Source of the DNA: Microvirga sp. VF16
Lineage (GTDB): Bacteria > Pseudomonadota > Alphaproteobacteria > Rhizobiales > Beijerinckiaceae
Assembly (NCBI RefSeq): GCF_016864375.1
Contig: NZ_CP069358.1
Coordinates: forward strand, 310,001-374,000
Reading direction: 5' to 3'
Length of the DNA stretch: 64,000 nucleotides
Part shown: piece by piece, positions 1 to 8,699 of the stretch
How the letters are laid out: the number at the start of each line of letters is the position of its first letter
Position numbering within the stretch: position 1 is the stretch's first letter
Program-made: the position numbers and the translations under genes
Notes under the pieces: model-generated
Database searches by the model: none
Told to the model about the DNA's origin: nothing
Seen by the model: the letters and a program-made list of their open reading frames with translations, nothing else

Positions 1-204
1 CATGTCGCAGCGCGATTGCCAACCGGCGCCCAGGCCGGAGGTCTCCAGGCGGGCGTCAAACCGGAGGATGCTGATCGTGATCGGCTCCAGCCGTCCGGCG
101 ATGATCTCCCACGGCAGCTCCGGCAGATCGTAAGTGCGGGGCGCCAGGAACGGCTCTTCGTCAAAGTCCCCTGCCCTGCTCCCGAAAGCCACGCTTGCCC
201 CCAG
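1..204 (-). pseudogene. Fragment of an unrecognised protein gene running off the left edge
   Basis: Reading the minus strand, an open frame begins right after an in-frame TAG (205-207) and runs off the window. It encodes about 68 residues with coding-like composition, including the string FDEEPFLAPRTYDLPELPWE. No ATG with a ribosome binding site is visible near its beginning, so it is probably the 3' part of a broken gene or a gene with an alternative start. I do not recognise the family with confidence. Confidence 0.35.
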
Positions 205-443
205 CTAAGTGACTGATCCAAGGAGCTATAGCTTAACGGGAAGAAGCAAAGCAAGGCTTTGCTACCATGGAGGCTGCGGCTGTCCAACGCTCTGAGAAGC
301 GCCATCGGCAGAGGTCGAGGATGGTGCCGCCGGCGAGCAGGTCTGGAGCCGCCTCAATGAGCATTAAAGGCGAAAAATGGCTGCACAAGCCTTTGTTTTA
401 AGCCATTTTCGCAGACTTGTGGGAAGTCCTTCCTCCCGTGGCC
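205..443. other. Gene-free stretch left of the maintenance module
   Basis: No supported gene. The right half (about 390-443) shows weaker similarity, in inverted orientation, to about 8377-8430 and so extends the flanking inverted repeat described separately. Confidence 0.5.
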
Positions 444-485
444 GGTTAATAAAATGACTTGAGAGACGTCTTCAAACGATCAGTT
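444..485 (+). repeat. Left copy of a 42-bp inverted repeat flanking the module
   Basis: The sequence GGTTAATAAAATGACTTGAG and the following 22 bases recur as reverse complement at 8335-8376 with only a few mismatches; the shared core is GAGAGACGT then TTCAAACGATCAG. Weaker similarity extends outward on both sides to about 110 bp. The pair encloses vapBC, the serine recombinase, the palindromes and repAB. It may be a recombination site for that recombinase or an old integration junction; this is inference. Confidence 0.75.
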
Positions 486-551
486 GTTCATGACAATCGA
501 AAGTGTACAAATGACTATGACGGCAAGGCTGGTGCATCGCAACATACGACC

Positions 552-601
552 TTGCCTAATTCGTTAGGCAATCTTAGATATACATTTGAATAACGTATAT
601 C
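552..601 (+). promoter_or_regulatory. Two palindromes upstream of vapB, likely operator
   Basis: TTGCCTAA (552-559) and TTAGGCAA (564-571) form a perfect 8-bp inverted repeat with a 4-bp spacer. GATATAC (577-583) and GTATATC (595-601) form a 7-bp inverted repeat with an 11-bp spacer. Both lie just before the vapB ribosome binding site. VapB-type antitoxins commonly autoregulate by binding such palindromes, so these are candidate operators. Confidence 0.55.
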
Positions 602-612
602 AGGAGGACGCT

Positions 613-843
613 ATGCAGGTTTCGAAATGGGGCAACTCCCTTGCGGTGCGTCTCCCTGCTGCCGTGGTCGAAGCATTGGACCTTAAAGAAGGCGACGACA
701 TCGAGATCATGATCGCTGGATCGCGTGCTTTCGAGGTTTCGAAATCGCCCGATGCAACTGGCATTCTGGCCCGGCTTCGGCAGTTCCGCGGTCGCCTGCC
801 CGCTGGGTTTAAGTTCGATCGGCTTGAAGCGAATGAGCGCTAA
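613..843 (+). CDS. vapB: VapB/AbrB-type antitoxin
   Basis: This small protein of 76 residues is the antitoxin half of a type II toxin-antitoxin pair. The N-terminus (MQVSKWGNSLAVRLPAAVVE) is a typical swapped-hairpin AbrB/MazE DNA-binding fold, and the C-terminal part should wrap the toxin. I chose ATG 613 because an AGGAGG lies 5 bases upstream; an in-frame TTG at 586 is less likely. The gene overlaps the toxin gene by 11 bp, the usual translational coupling of vapBC. Two palindromes upstream suggest autoregulation. In this position the pair probably helps stabilise the replicon segment that also carries repAB. Confidence 0.85.
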   Translation: MQVSKWGNSLAVRLPAAVVEALDLKEGDDIEIMIAGSRAFEVSKSPDATGILARLRQFRGRLPAGFKFDRLEANER

Positions 844-1234
844 GCCCTTTCTCGATACGAATGTGATCCTCTACTTACTGTCTGAGGATACGACCAAGGC
901 AGATCGTGCGGAGGCTCTGCTCGCCCAAGGTGGGACAGTGAGTGTGCAAGTTCTGAATGAGGCGGCGAACGTGATGACACGTAAGCTCAAGATGGACCTT
1001 GATGAGGTCGGCGACATCTTGGCAGGCGTTCGCCACTTCTGCGAGGTTGTGCCTGTCACAATCGAAATCCATGATCAGGCTCTCGCGATCACCAGGCGTT
1101 TTGGCTTCTCGGTCTATGACAGCCTCATCGTTGCCGCGGCAATCGACGCAAAATGTGAGGTTCTCTACTCGGAGGACCTTCAGCATGGCCAGCAGGTTGG
1201 GGCTCGGCTCACGATCACCAATCCATTTCGTTAG
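833..1234 (+). CDS. vapC: VapC-type PIN-domain ribonuclease toxin
   Basis: This protein of 133 residues is a PIN-domain toxin, a family of Mg-dependent ribonucleases that cleave tRNA or rRNA. The conserved acidic residues are visible: Asp in FLDTNVILYL near residue 8, Glu in VLNEAANV near residue 43, and Asp in YDSLIVAAA near residue 96. The start at ATG 833 lies inside the antitoxin reading frame, 11 bp before its stop, which fits coupled expression. The protein is inhibited by the upstream antitoxin. It appears full length and has no sign of decay. Confidence 0.88.
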   Translation: MSAKPFLDTNVILYLLSEDTTKADRAEALLAQGGTVSVQVLNEAANVMTRKLKMDLDEVGDILAGVRHFCEVVPVTIEIHDQALAITRRFGFSVYDSLIVAAAIDAKCEVLYSEDLQHGQQVGARLTITNPFR

Positions 1235-1270
1235 AAGTTTCGGCGGACTCGCCGTCCCTTGCCACGTTCT

Positions 1271-2209
1271 ATGAGGCTTTCACTGCGGATGGCCCCCTCC
1301 CCTGCCAGAAAGCGTCTGATTGGCTATGCCCGTGTCTCCACAGAGGATCAGGCCCACGACGCCCAAGTTGACGAGCTACGCGCCGCTGGCTGTGCCGAGA
1401 TCCACCAGGAGCATGGATCCGGCGCGAGCCGAGCTCGGCCGGTGTTGGCGCGGCTCCTGCGCGAGATCAAGCCGGCTGAGGTTCTGGTTGTGGTCCGGCT
1501 CGACCGACTGGCACGCTCAGTCAGCCACCTTCTCGAGGTGATTGAAACCTTGGAGGCCAGAAAGGCACATTTCCGCTCCCTGCGCGATCCCATCGATACC
1601 TCGACCCCTCAAGGTATTTTTTCCTTACAAGTGCTTGGCGCCGTGGCACAGCTCGAGCGCTCGCTGATCTCAGAGCGAACACGGGCTGGCATCAAGGCCG
1701 CCAAGGCGCGAGGCAAGAAGCCGGGCAATCCGGGCATGCGCGAACGCAGGCCGGAGGCTATTCGGAAGATCGCCCTCGCCCGCGAGAAGGTCTACCTCGA
1801 CGAGTTGATTGGTGGCGCCGATCGGTGGATGCTGACCGTTCGCCGGATGCGGCCGCATCAGCCTTGGGACGATGTCGTCCGGGTATTGAATGACAATGGC
1901 CAAGCTTGGACGGTGGCGCGGCTGCGGCGCGCAGTCGGCAAGCTCGTCTCGCAGCGCATGGCGGACCCTGCCCTCCTCCGCCCTGCCCCACGGAAGACTC
2001 CTGAGGATCGCCTCATGACGCTGATCGCCGGCATCGCTATGACCGACTCGAGCCTCTCGTTGCGGGACATTGGGGCGCAGCTGGAACGCATGCGGGAACG
2101 GACGCCGCGTGGCGGCCTCACATGGTCAGCTTCGTCCGTGAAGAAGCAACTCGACCGAGCGCGCAAGGCCGGTCTGGCCCTGCCATGCTCCTTACAAGAT
2201 GCGGTGTAG
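1271..2209 (+). CDS. Serine recombinase (resolvase/invertase family)
   Basis: This protein of about 312 residues is a small-to-medium serine recombinase. The catalytic domain begins RLIGYARVSTEDQ, with the nucleophile Ser in YARVS, and continues with VVRLDRLARS and the long E helix after QLERSLISERT. Beyond about residue 150 the protein continues for another 160 residues, longer than a standard resolvase DNA-binding tail, so it may carry two helix-turn-helix units. No good ribosome binding site marks the start; ATG 1271 or ATG 1289 are both possible. It follows vapC by 36 bp. Its position inside an 8-kb segment bounded by inverted repeats suggests it could invert or resolve that segment. Confidence 0.85.
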   Translation: MRLSLRMAPSPARKRLIGYARVSTEDQAHDAQVDELRAAGCAEIHQEHGSGASRARPVLARLLREIKPAEVLVVVRLDRLARSVSHLLEVIETLEARKAHFRSLRDPIDTSTPQGIFSLQVLGAVAQLERSLISERTRAGIKAAKARGKKPGNPGMRERRPEAIRKIALAREKVYLDELIGGADRWMLTVRRMRPHQPWDDVVRVLNDNGQAWTVARLRRAVGKLVSQRMADPALLRPAPRKTPEDRLMTLIAGIAMTDSSLSLRDIGAQLERMRERTPRGGLTWSASSVKKQLDRARKAGLALPCSLQDAV

Positions 2210-2430
2210 TCGCTTCGCTGGGAGATGTCCTTACTCAACCGAGTTCGGGCTCCGTCTGGGCATAGACTGCTGAGGTACTCTGCCATCGCGCTCCTGCGCG
2301 CTAAGCTGCCCCGGTAGCCATGCACCTAGGATTCAAGGTCAGGTCTTCGACTTGGCATCCCCGTGCGATTGACAGGTGAGCTGTCAGGGGATCACCATCC
2401 TGCGGTGGGGGCGCCACAGGAATGGCTGCC

Positions 2431-2937
2431 ATGGACACTTTCTATCACATCCTGAACTGGAAGCTGAAACGAGGCTCACACCCATTCCCCGGCAAAGACG
2501 GCGGAACCTGTATCAACGAGGCGGCGATCGTGGCGGCCGGTTTCCCGTACCAGCCGGTCCGAGCCGTCGAGACCATGCCGGCGTGTTTCTCGCGCCCGAT
2601 CTGCCGCTTGGCGATGCTCCTGAACGATGAGGCTGATGATGCCGAGCGGCAATTCTTGCTCCCGTTCGTCGCCCGCTTGGCTTGTGCTGATACGGCGAAG
2701 GTAGAGTGGGAGCGGGAGATCTATATCTCCCAGCACCTGAGACGCCGCATGAGCTTCCAGGATCGGCTCGAGGTCCTGGAAGGCGCATTGGCCATCGGGC
2801 GGCAGGCTGACGTACTGGTGACAGAGGAGGTGAGGTCCAGGCTGGATGCTGTCCAACAGAGCGCGAAGGCTCCCACGTCGGTGGCCGACCATCTCAAGTT
2901 CAGCAAGATCAAGGCGTGGCTTGTGCCAACTCTGTGA
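2431..2937 (+). CDS. Conserved hypothetical protein of about 168 residues
   Basis: A soluble protein of about 168 residues containing the strings GGTCINEAAIVAAGFPY and CFSRPICRLAMLLND. I recall similar sequences as unnamed proteins in rhizobial genomes, but no function or Pfam name comes to mind. It is rich in Leu, Ala and Arg in the second half and has no signal peptide or membrane segment. ATG 2431 is preceded by CAGGA at a good distance; ATG 2422 is an in-frame alternative. It stands alone between the recombinase and the palindrome region. Confidence 0.6.
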   Translation: MDTFYHILNWKLKRGSHPFPGKDGGTCINEAAIVAAGFPYQPVRAVETMPACFSRPICRLAMLLNDEADDAERQFLLPFVARLACADTAKVEWEREIYISQHLRRRMSFQDRLEVLEGALAIGRQADVLVTEEVRSRLDAVQQSAKAPTSVADHLKFSKIKAWLVPTL

Positions 2938-4505
2938 GAGCGCCTCTGGTGACATGGCTCGGAACGGCTCAGTGGCGCCCACAGCGGCCTGAACGTCGGT
3001 TGGCCAATGTCCGCGTGTCGGAATGGCAAGCATCATGAGCGTAGATTCGTGGATTCCCTCTCCGTTCACCCAGATCCGGCTGGGACTGCGGTGCAACCGT
3101 TCACGTAGTCTCTGTGGCTGAGAATTGGTGCTCTGCCAGCCTCTCGGTTTGCAACACCGCACAGGGCATCACGGTCGCGGCAATAACGCGAAGGGCAGAC
3201 ACATCGATACGGACTAAGGAGGCTTTGCCCTTGGACGAGGCAAAGATCTTATCGCCATCCGACATGGTGTGCACGGGATTGATGGTGCGAGCGAATCCGT
3301 CAGCGGTACCCCCATAATTGCTGCCATAGCGTCGCGGAGAACCTGCCCTTCTTCCCCTCTGCTTCACGCAGGGATCTGATGGCGGAACGATGTGGCGGGC
3401 CTCGTAGGTGAGGCTTCTCCTTGATCTGGACGAGCAACCAACCTGACGAGCGACTGACCTAACCAGCGAGGCCTTTTTACACATGTAAAATCCTTTGAGA
3501 GCGAACCCGGAGCGAGAAGAGCGTTCTGGCTTTGAAGCCTTCTGAGTGGAAACCGTGGTGACACGGCGGACTTCCACTTGGCCTGGATCTCTCTTAGCCG
3601 CTAGCACTTTGCGCCGGCAGCTTACATGTCAAACAGTTATCGGCGGCCCCCGGCATGAAGGGGAGGGGCTTTGGCTCGCTTCCTCGAATTTACACGTGTA
3701 AAATACGATGTCTTGTGGTCTGCGGCCCCGGACCTGGCAACACATGGCGGTCATCTAATCAAGGAACAGCAGCGGAAGCGCTCTGCCGACATCATACCTG
3801 CCAAATATCAGGATCTCAAAACTACCTTTGGTGCTGAAACGGGCAGGGCACTAGAAGCTAAAGGCGACTCCACTGACGTCGCCCGATGGACGTGAGGCCA
3901 TCGCTGCAGTTTTTACACGTGTAAAAACGTAATGGCTGAGAGTCGATGGCATCGGCTAAGCGATCCCTGCGCCGCCTTGTACTCGACTGAGGTCGTTGAC
4001 GTCGGGGCCGACCAACCACAAGCGAGAGCTGCTCCACCCGGATTTTACACGTGTAAAATCGAAGGCGGTGTAAACCTCGCACGACTGGAAATCAGGCTTG
4101 GACAGTCTGGTTTGGTTCCTCGGCTGCTCTTGGTTTCGCGGTATGCGGAACGGATTACGCCAGTAGGGAAGGGGTGGACTGTTTCAGACCACCTTGCTGC
4201 AGGGTTTGATGCGGCATACTTGGCAAACGCGAATCAGACCGGCAGTCGCAGGCGGGCGAGGTTGACGGAACTCTGATCCTCGTCTCTGGGGATGGCAAGC
4301 AGAGTTTTTTGCATGTGTTTAAAACACTCTGTCGCTGATAGTTCTCGTTGATCAACAGCTATTTAGCAAGAGCGGCTCAGCAGAAGAACGTGGCCGACGT
4401 CTCGTTTCGAACAGCCCTAGTTTAACCTGATGTTAACGTTCCCTGCATTTGATGAGACGGAATTCGGCCGCTCGCCGGCACTTTTCCGTAAGAAGGAGGA
4501 CCTTG
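2938..4505. promoter_or_regulatory. Gene-free region with four TTTTACACGTGTAAAA-type palindromes, candidate partition site
   Basis: This 1.5-kb stretch upstream of repA has no convincing gene. It holds four copies of a 16-bp palindrome: 3475-3490 (TTTTACACATGTAAAA), 3688-3703 (ATTTACACGTGTAAAA), 3911-3926 and 4043-4058 (both TTTTACACGTGTAAAA, perfect). A degenerate relative lies at 4307-4324. Centre-to-centre spacings are about 213, 223 and 132 bp. Repeated palindromes next to parAB/repAB genes are usually the centromere bound by ParB/RepB or operators bound by ParA/RepA. The motif differs from the GTT-N10-AAC parS consensus that I know for repABC plasmids. The repA ribosome binding site (AAGGAGGA) lies at 4493-4500. 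Confidence 0.7.
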
Positions 4506-5744
4506 ATGGCTCTGCCTCAGCTCAAGAGCGAAGGTCAGGTATCTGCCAGCTCAACATCCAATCGGCCGTCCCGTGTGGGGCTCGACCTCATTGGAGAGCA
4601 TGCAACCAAGCTCTCCAAAAACCTGCACCGGCAACTTGAGACCGCTTTTCCGCCGCGGGCTCAAAAGTCGTTTCGCAAGCTGACGTCCGGAGAGGTCGCT
4701 AAGCTCCTTGGTGTCGCGGACAGCTACCTGCGGCAGCTCTCGCTGGATGGGAAGGGGCCTGACGTGGAGATACAGCCGAATGGCCGACGCCTCTATTCCC
4801 TCAAGGACGTCGCGAACCTGCGTGCGTATCTCGACGCAAATGCGAAAGGGGAGAGGCAGTATTTGAAACATCGTAGCGGAAGCGAACACCTTCAGGTGAT
4901 CGCCTGCACGAACTTCAAGGGCGGATCAGCAAAGACCACAACTGCGGCTCATCTGGCGCAGTATCTTGCCATAAATGGATATCGCGTTCTGGCCATCGAT
5001 CTGGATCCGCAAGCGAGCCTCTCAGCCGTCCACGGCCTCCATCCGGAGCTCGACGTCCTAGAGAACCAGACCCTTTATGGAAACATCCGCTACTCCGGTG
5101 CGAGAATTCCGCTCAAGGATATTATCCGGCCAACCTATATTGAGGGCTTGGAAATTATCCCTGCGAACCTCGAGCTCATGGAGTTCGAGCACGAAGTGCC
5201 AATGGCTCTCCAGAACAAGCAGGAGGGAAAGCGCTTCTTCGACCGCGTAAACGGCGCGCTTGAGACCGTGCATCATAACTACGATCTCGTTGTGATCGAT
5301 TGTCCTCCTCAATTGGGATATCTGACGCTCTCAGCTCTCAGTGCCGCGACGGGCATCGTGATCACGGTTCATCCGCAGATGATGGACGTGATGTCTATGG
5401 CTCAGTTCCTGACGATGACCAAGGACCTGCTAAGCGTGCTTAGAAATGCGGGCGGCAATACAGAGTACGACTGGCTCAAATATCTGGTCACCCGCTATGA
5501 GCCAAACGATGTGCCTCAAGCCCAAATGGTTCAGTATCTCCGTAAGATGTTCGGAGACTATGTTCTTGACAATGAAATGCTGAAGAGCACTGCCGTCTCA
5601 GATGCCGGCATCATGAAGAAGACCATTTACGAAGCCGAGCGCGCGGACTTTACGAAAGGCACAATCGACCGCGCGATTGAGTCCATGAACGCCGTCAACC
5701 GCGATATTGAAAAGCTGGTTCTGCAGGCTTGGGGGAGGATCTAA
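4506..5744 (+). CDS. repA: RepA/ParA-type partition ATPase
   Basis: This 412-residue protein is the partition ATPase of a repABC-like operon. Residues about 55-110 form a MerR-like helix-turn-helix (LTSGEVAKLLGVADSYLRQL), typical of RepA and type Ia ParA proteins that also repress their own operon. A deviant Walker A motif (FKGGSAKTTT, around residues 136-146) and a Walker A' motif (LVVIDCPPQLGYL) define the ATPase. ATG 4506 follows AAGGAGGA by 5 bases. The stop overlaps the repB start by one base (TAATG), so the two genes are translationally coupled. The protein should bind nucleoid DNA and position plasmid copies through RepB bound at the palindromes upstream. Confidence 0.9.
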   Translation: MALPQLKSEGQVSASSTSNRPSRVGLDLIGEHATKLSKNLHRQLETAFPPRAQKSFRKLTSGEVAKLLGVADSYLRQLSLDGKGPDVEIQPNGRRLYSLKDVANLRAYLDANAKGERQYLKHRSGSEHLQVIACTNFKGGSAKTTTAAHLAQYLAINGYRVLAIDLDPQASLSAVHGLHPELDVLENQTLYGNIRYSGARIPLKDIIRPTYIEGLEIIPANLELMEFEHEVPMALQNKQEGKRFFDRVNGALETVHHNYDLVVIDCPPQLGYLTLSALSAATGIVITVHPQMMDVMSMAQFLTMTKDLLSVLRNAGGNTEYDWLKYLVTRYEPNDVPQAQMVQYLRKMFGDYVLDNEMLKSTAVSDAGIMKKTIYEAERADFTKGTIDRAIESMNAVNRDIEKLVLQAWGRI

Positions 5745-7015
5745 TGGCAAAGAGTGCGAAGCGACTGGCAGCGTTCCTCAACACGGAAGAGTCTGATCCT
5801 GTGAATCAGGAGCCCGCATATGAGGACAAGCTGCGGGCAGTCTCCGAAACCATCTCCGAGTTAACTGTTGAGCCCGGGCCGAGTGGCGTTCCCGTTATCG
5901 TGGAGCCATCTGACAGAAAGTCAGGGGCGGGGGAGGGGGCTTCAGCGACCCTGAGCACTGATCTTGAGATCTCTGATATTGCCCCGACGGTCCCCGCGAC
6001 GCTCGTGGAGATCCCTGAAACGGTTACGGCGGCACCTCGGAAAGTCGGGAGCGAGAGTGAAACTGAGAATACTTCTCAGGCAGTGTCCAAAAGTCTGCTT
6101 CGGCAGAATGCGCCTACAAGCCAAGTGATGAAGCGCTTAAGTACAATGGTTCGTGACGACTCACACGAACTAGAGGACTTGAAGGCACTCGTTGAGAGCG
6201 GGCAAACGGTCGTTGAACTAGATCCGAACCTGATCGACGAGTCCTTCATCCGAGACCGAATGGAGGATGGCACTCAGTCGATCGCTGATCTGGCACATCA
6301 GATCGAGAGCCAGGGTCAGCTCGTTCCGATCCTAGTAAGGCCTCATCCTCAGCAAGATGGGCGCTACCAGGCCGCTTACGGGCATCGGCGCCTGAAGGCC
6401 GTCGCTTCGCTCGGAAGAAAAATCCGCGCGGTCGTCAGGCAATTGACTGACGTTGAGCTCATTGTGGCGCAAGGCCAGGAAAATAACGCCCGACTCGACT
6501 TGAGCTTCATTGAGAAGGCGCGATTTGCGGCTGCGATGAAAGCGAAGAAGTTCAACCGTGAGACGATCGCGGCAGCGCTCGGCATCAGCAACCAGTCTCA
6601 GATCACCTGGTACTTACAGGTGGTCGAACGGATTCCAGCCACTGTTATCGACGCGATTGGCCCAGCTCCAGAGATCGGTCGCAAGCGCTGGCTGCCCTTG
6701 GCTGAACTGTTCCAGAACGATGCATCCGCGCTAGAGAAAGCGAAGGCGTTCATCAAGACGCCCGCTTTTAACGCTCGGGAGACGAACGAGCGCTTCAACT
6801 CCGTCGTCGAAGAGGTGACCCGCAAAGACCGGCCAGCACGTGCTGAGCCTGGTTACTGGGAAGCTTCCGATACGCGCGTCAAGGCCACAATCAACTTTAC
6901 GTCTAAGCGTTGCACGCTGCAGATCGACCGCAATGTCGATGCGGGCTTTGCCGAGTTCGTCGTCAATAACCTAGATGCTCTGTATGCCAAATACTCTGGG
7001 CGATCGGAAAGCTAA
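5744..7015 (+). CDS. repB: RepB/ParB-type centromere-binding partition protein
   Basis: This 423-residue protein is a ParB/RepB homologue. After an acidic, low-complexity N-terminal region of about 130 residues, a ParB/Srx CTPase domain is visible, including AAYGHRRLKA near residues 211-220 (GHRR CTP-binding box), then a helix-turn-helix region (NRETIAAALGISNQSQITWYL). ATG 5744 overlaps the repA stop by one base and follows GGGGAGGA. The stop codon TAA lies in the 6-bp target duplication (GCTAAC) of the IS481 element, so the insertion abuts but does not alter the protein. No repC follows the restored sequence; instead there is a terminator hairpin, so this is a repAB partition operon rather than a complete repABC replicon. 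Confidence 0.88.
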   Translation: MAKSAKRLAAFLNTEESDPVNQEPAYEDKLRAVSETISELTVEPGPSGVPVIVEPSDRKSGAGEGASATLSTDLEISDIAPTVPATLVEIPETVTAAPRKVGSESETENTSQAVSKSLLRQNAPTSQVMKRLSTMVRDDSHELEDLKALVESGQTVVELDPNLIDESFIRDRMEDGTQSIADLAHQIESQGQLVPILVRPHPQQDGRYQAAYGHRRLKAVASLGRKIRAVVRQLTDVELIVAQGQENNARLDLSFIEKARFAAAMKAKKFNRETIAAALGISNQSQITWYLQVVERIPATVIDAIGPAPEIGRKRWLPLAELFQNDASALEKAKAFIKTPAFNARETNERFNSVVEEVTRKDRPARAEPGYWEASDTRVKATINFTSKRCTLQIDRNVDAGFAEFVVNNLDALYAKYSGRSES

Positions 7016-8001
7016 CTGTCTGGATGCGAGACCTCCTTGGCGTGAGCGACGACCTGGAGGGCTTGAGGCAAAGCGTGTGGATCGGGTGGCTTCGCGCGCC
7101 GATTGGCCAGCTTCGGCTCAGCGACCAAGCGGCTTCGCACGACCTCGTCCGGTGATCGCCCCTTGAGCACGCGCTGGCGTCTTCTGTTGTAGGCTTGGTT
7201 GAAGCCCTTGAGCAGCGTCTCCAGATCCCCATGGCTGTAGATCGTGATGCCGAGCACTTCACGCTGCACCCGTCCATTGAAGCGCTCGGCGAGACCGTTG
7301 GTTTGCGGCGTGTAGGGCTTGGTCCTGCGATGCTCCACCTTCAACTGGTGGCAGGCGTCCTCGAAGCCATCAGCGGTAAAGCACGAGCCACGGTCGGTGA
7401 GCACGTGGGTGACCTTGAAGGGAAACGCGCGGATCGCTTCTTTGAGGAAGGCAATCGCGCTTATGGCCAGCTCGTCGTCTTTGACGGCCAGGTGCACCCA
7501 GCGCGAGCAGCGGTCGATGGCGACATAGAGGAAGCGTTTGCGGCTCTCGCCATTGGCGGTTCTCAGCTTGGGCAGGTGTTTGATGTCCATGTGCACGAAG
7601 CCGAGATCGTAGTCCTTGAAGGTGCCGCTCCGGCGCTGGCGCTGCTGCGCCGGTGGCAGGCGGCCTAAGCCTTCAGCCTTGAGGATGCGGTAGACCGCAT
7701 CACGGTTGAGATGCGGCAGGAAATGCGTGACCACGAAGGTCAGATCGTCGAGCGGAAAGCCGGTGGCCTGCCTCAGGGCGCAGACGATGGCGCGTTCCTC
7801 CTCGGTGGCCCTCCAGGGCAGCTTGTGCGGCCGGCTGCTGTGGTCCTGACAGTCTTTGGGGCCGCGCTTGCGCCATTTGCGGACCGTCTCGGTGCTCACA
7901 CTGAAGCGCTGGGCCAGCACGCCCGTCGGCTCGGATGAGCGGGCAATCTCCTGGCGGACGGCTGGAGTGGTGCGGGCTTGCGGATGAAGGGAGTGCATCA
8001 T
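7012..8001 (-). CDS. IS481-family transposase
   Basis: This transposase has about 329 residues. An N-terminal helix-turn-helix (VLAQRFSVSTETVRKWRKRG) is followed by a DDE integrase core: DMKHLP-like first Asp within VHMDIKHLPK, second in HVLTDRGSCF, and Glu in GLAERFNGRVQ. The reading frame is uninterrupted. The last codons run through the end of the element: the stop TAG (7012-7014) lies in the duplicated target DNA GCTAAC, so the stop is supplied by the insertion site. In the same six bases the repB gene, on the other strand, has its own TAA stop. The gene is likely functional. Confidence 0.9.
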   Translation of the reverse strand: MMHSLHPQARTTPAVRQEIARSSEPTGVLAQRFSVSTETVRKWRKRGPKDCQDHSSRPHKLPWRATEEERAIVCALRQATGFPLDDLTFVVTHFLPHLNRDAVYRILKAEGLGRLPPAQQRQRRSGTFKDYDLGFVHMDIKHLPKLRTANGESRKRFLYVAIDRCSRWVHLAVKDDELAISAIAFLKEAIRAFPFKVTHVLTDRGSCFTADGFEDACHQLKVEHRRTKPYTPQTNGLAERFNGRVQREVLGITIYSHGDLETLLKGFNQAYNRRRQRVLKGRSPDEVVRSRLVAEPKLANRRAKPPDPHALPQALQVVAHAKEVSHPDS

Positions 8002-8105
8002 GTCCTCCTGCGATGAGGAGCTCGGCGCCGCAGGCCGTCAAAGCGCCAAGCATACTCCTCAATCGCGCAACGCACTTGGTCCCAACAACGTTCCGCCACC
8101 AGACA
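7017..8105 (-). mobile_element. IS481-family insertion sequence, intact, with target duplication
   Basis: The element is 1089 bp with ends TGTCTGG and CCAGACA and is flanked by a perfect 6-bp direct repeat GCTAAC (7011-7016 and 8106-8111). TGT...ACA ends and a short target duplication are typical of the IS481 family. The clean duplication indicates a fairly recent insertion. A decayed second copy lies at 49915-50973 and a 3' fragment at 39218-39418. Confidence 0.9.
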
Positions 8106-8123
8106 GCTAACTGTACTCGAAGC

Positions 8124-8149
8124 AAAGGGCAGCAGAAATGCTGCCCTTT
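8124..8149 (+). terminator. Rho-independent terminator after repB
   Basis: AAAGGGCAGCA (8124-8134), loop GAAA, then TGCTGCCCTTT (8139-8149) gives a perfect 11-bp stem with A and T runs on both sides, so it could stop transcription in both directions. Before the IS481 insertion it lay about 15 bp after the repB stop, which suggests that the operon ended there. Confidence 0.8.
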
Positions 8150-8699
8150 AATCGCTATGGCTGGCTCAAAACGGGCTTGTCCTCACCCGATTGTCACCCT
8201 GGACCCAAGGGAGGTGAGTTGACCGGCTACTTTTACCAGCTTGAACGGATCTCGTTGCGCCGCTTGACATTGCCTGTTTGCCCCGTCTGGTCATGGGCCG
8301 CCTGAACCTACTGTACATTCATCAGGGCGTGATAAACTGATCGTTTGAAAACGTCTCTCAAGCCATTTTGTTAACCAGGCGGGGAGGGGAGGGCTTCCCC
8401 AGAGCCAGTGAAAATGCTTTGAAAACAAGGACTTGAGCAGCTCGGCTGATGAGGGAGGCCGATACAAGCCTCCATAGTCAGATCCCAGATGAAGTAGTTC
8501 ACGATGCTATCTGACAGAACAGCGGGTATCCCAATATCAGACCATAGCTAATTCCCGTTTAGCTTCATATACGACACTCACACTCAATTATCTCAATAGC
8601 TTAACAGAAGCCTCGAAGCGTAGCATTTGGAGTCAGCTGGGCAGATTGGGAGTGGGCCTTGGGCGGTCCTCTCGCTGATCAATTGCAGCGATCGAAGAT
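8150..8699. other. Gene-free stretch at the right edge of the maintenance module
   Basis: No supported gene. It contains the right copy of the flanking inverted repeat and, beyond it, sequence weakly similar to the mirror-image region at about 390-443. Nothing else is evident before the 3' end of the trypsin-like gene at 8700. Confidence 0.5.
8335..8376 (-). repeat. Right copy of the 42-bp inverted repeat
   Basis: This is the reverse-complement partner of 444-485; see that entry. Together they define a segment of about 7.9 kb. Confidence 0.75.

Noticed and set aside
3475..4058. Repeated palindromes considered as a CRISPR array
   Set aside because: The spacings are long and unequal (132-223 bp), the unit is a perfect palindrome, and no cas genes are present.
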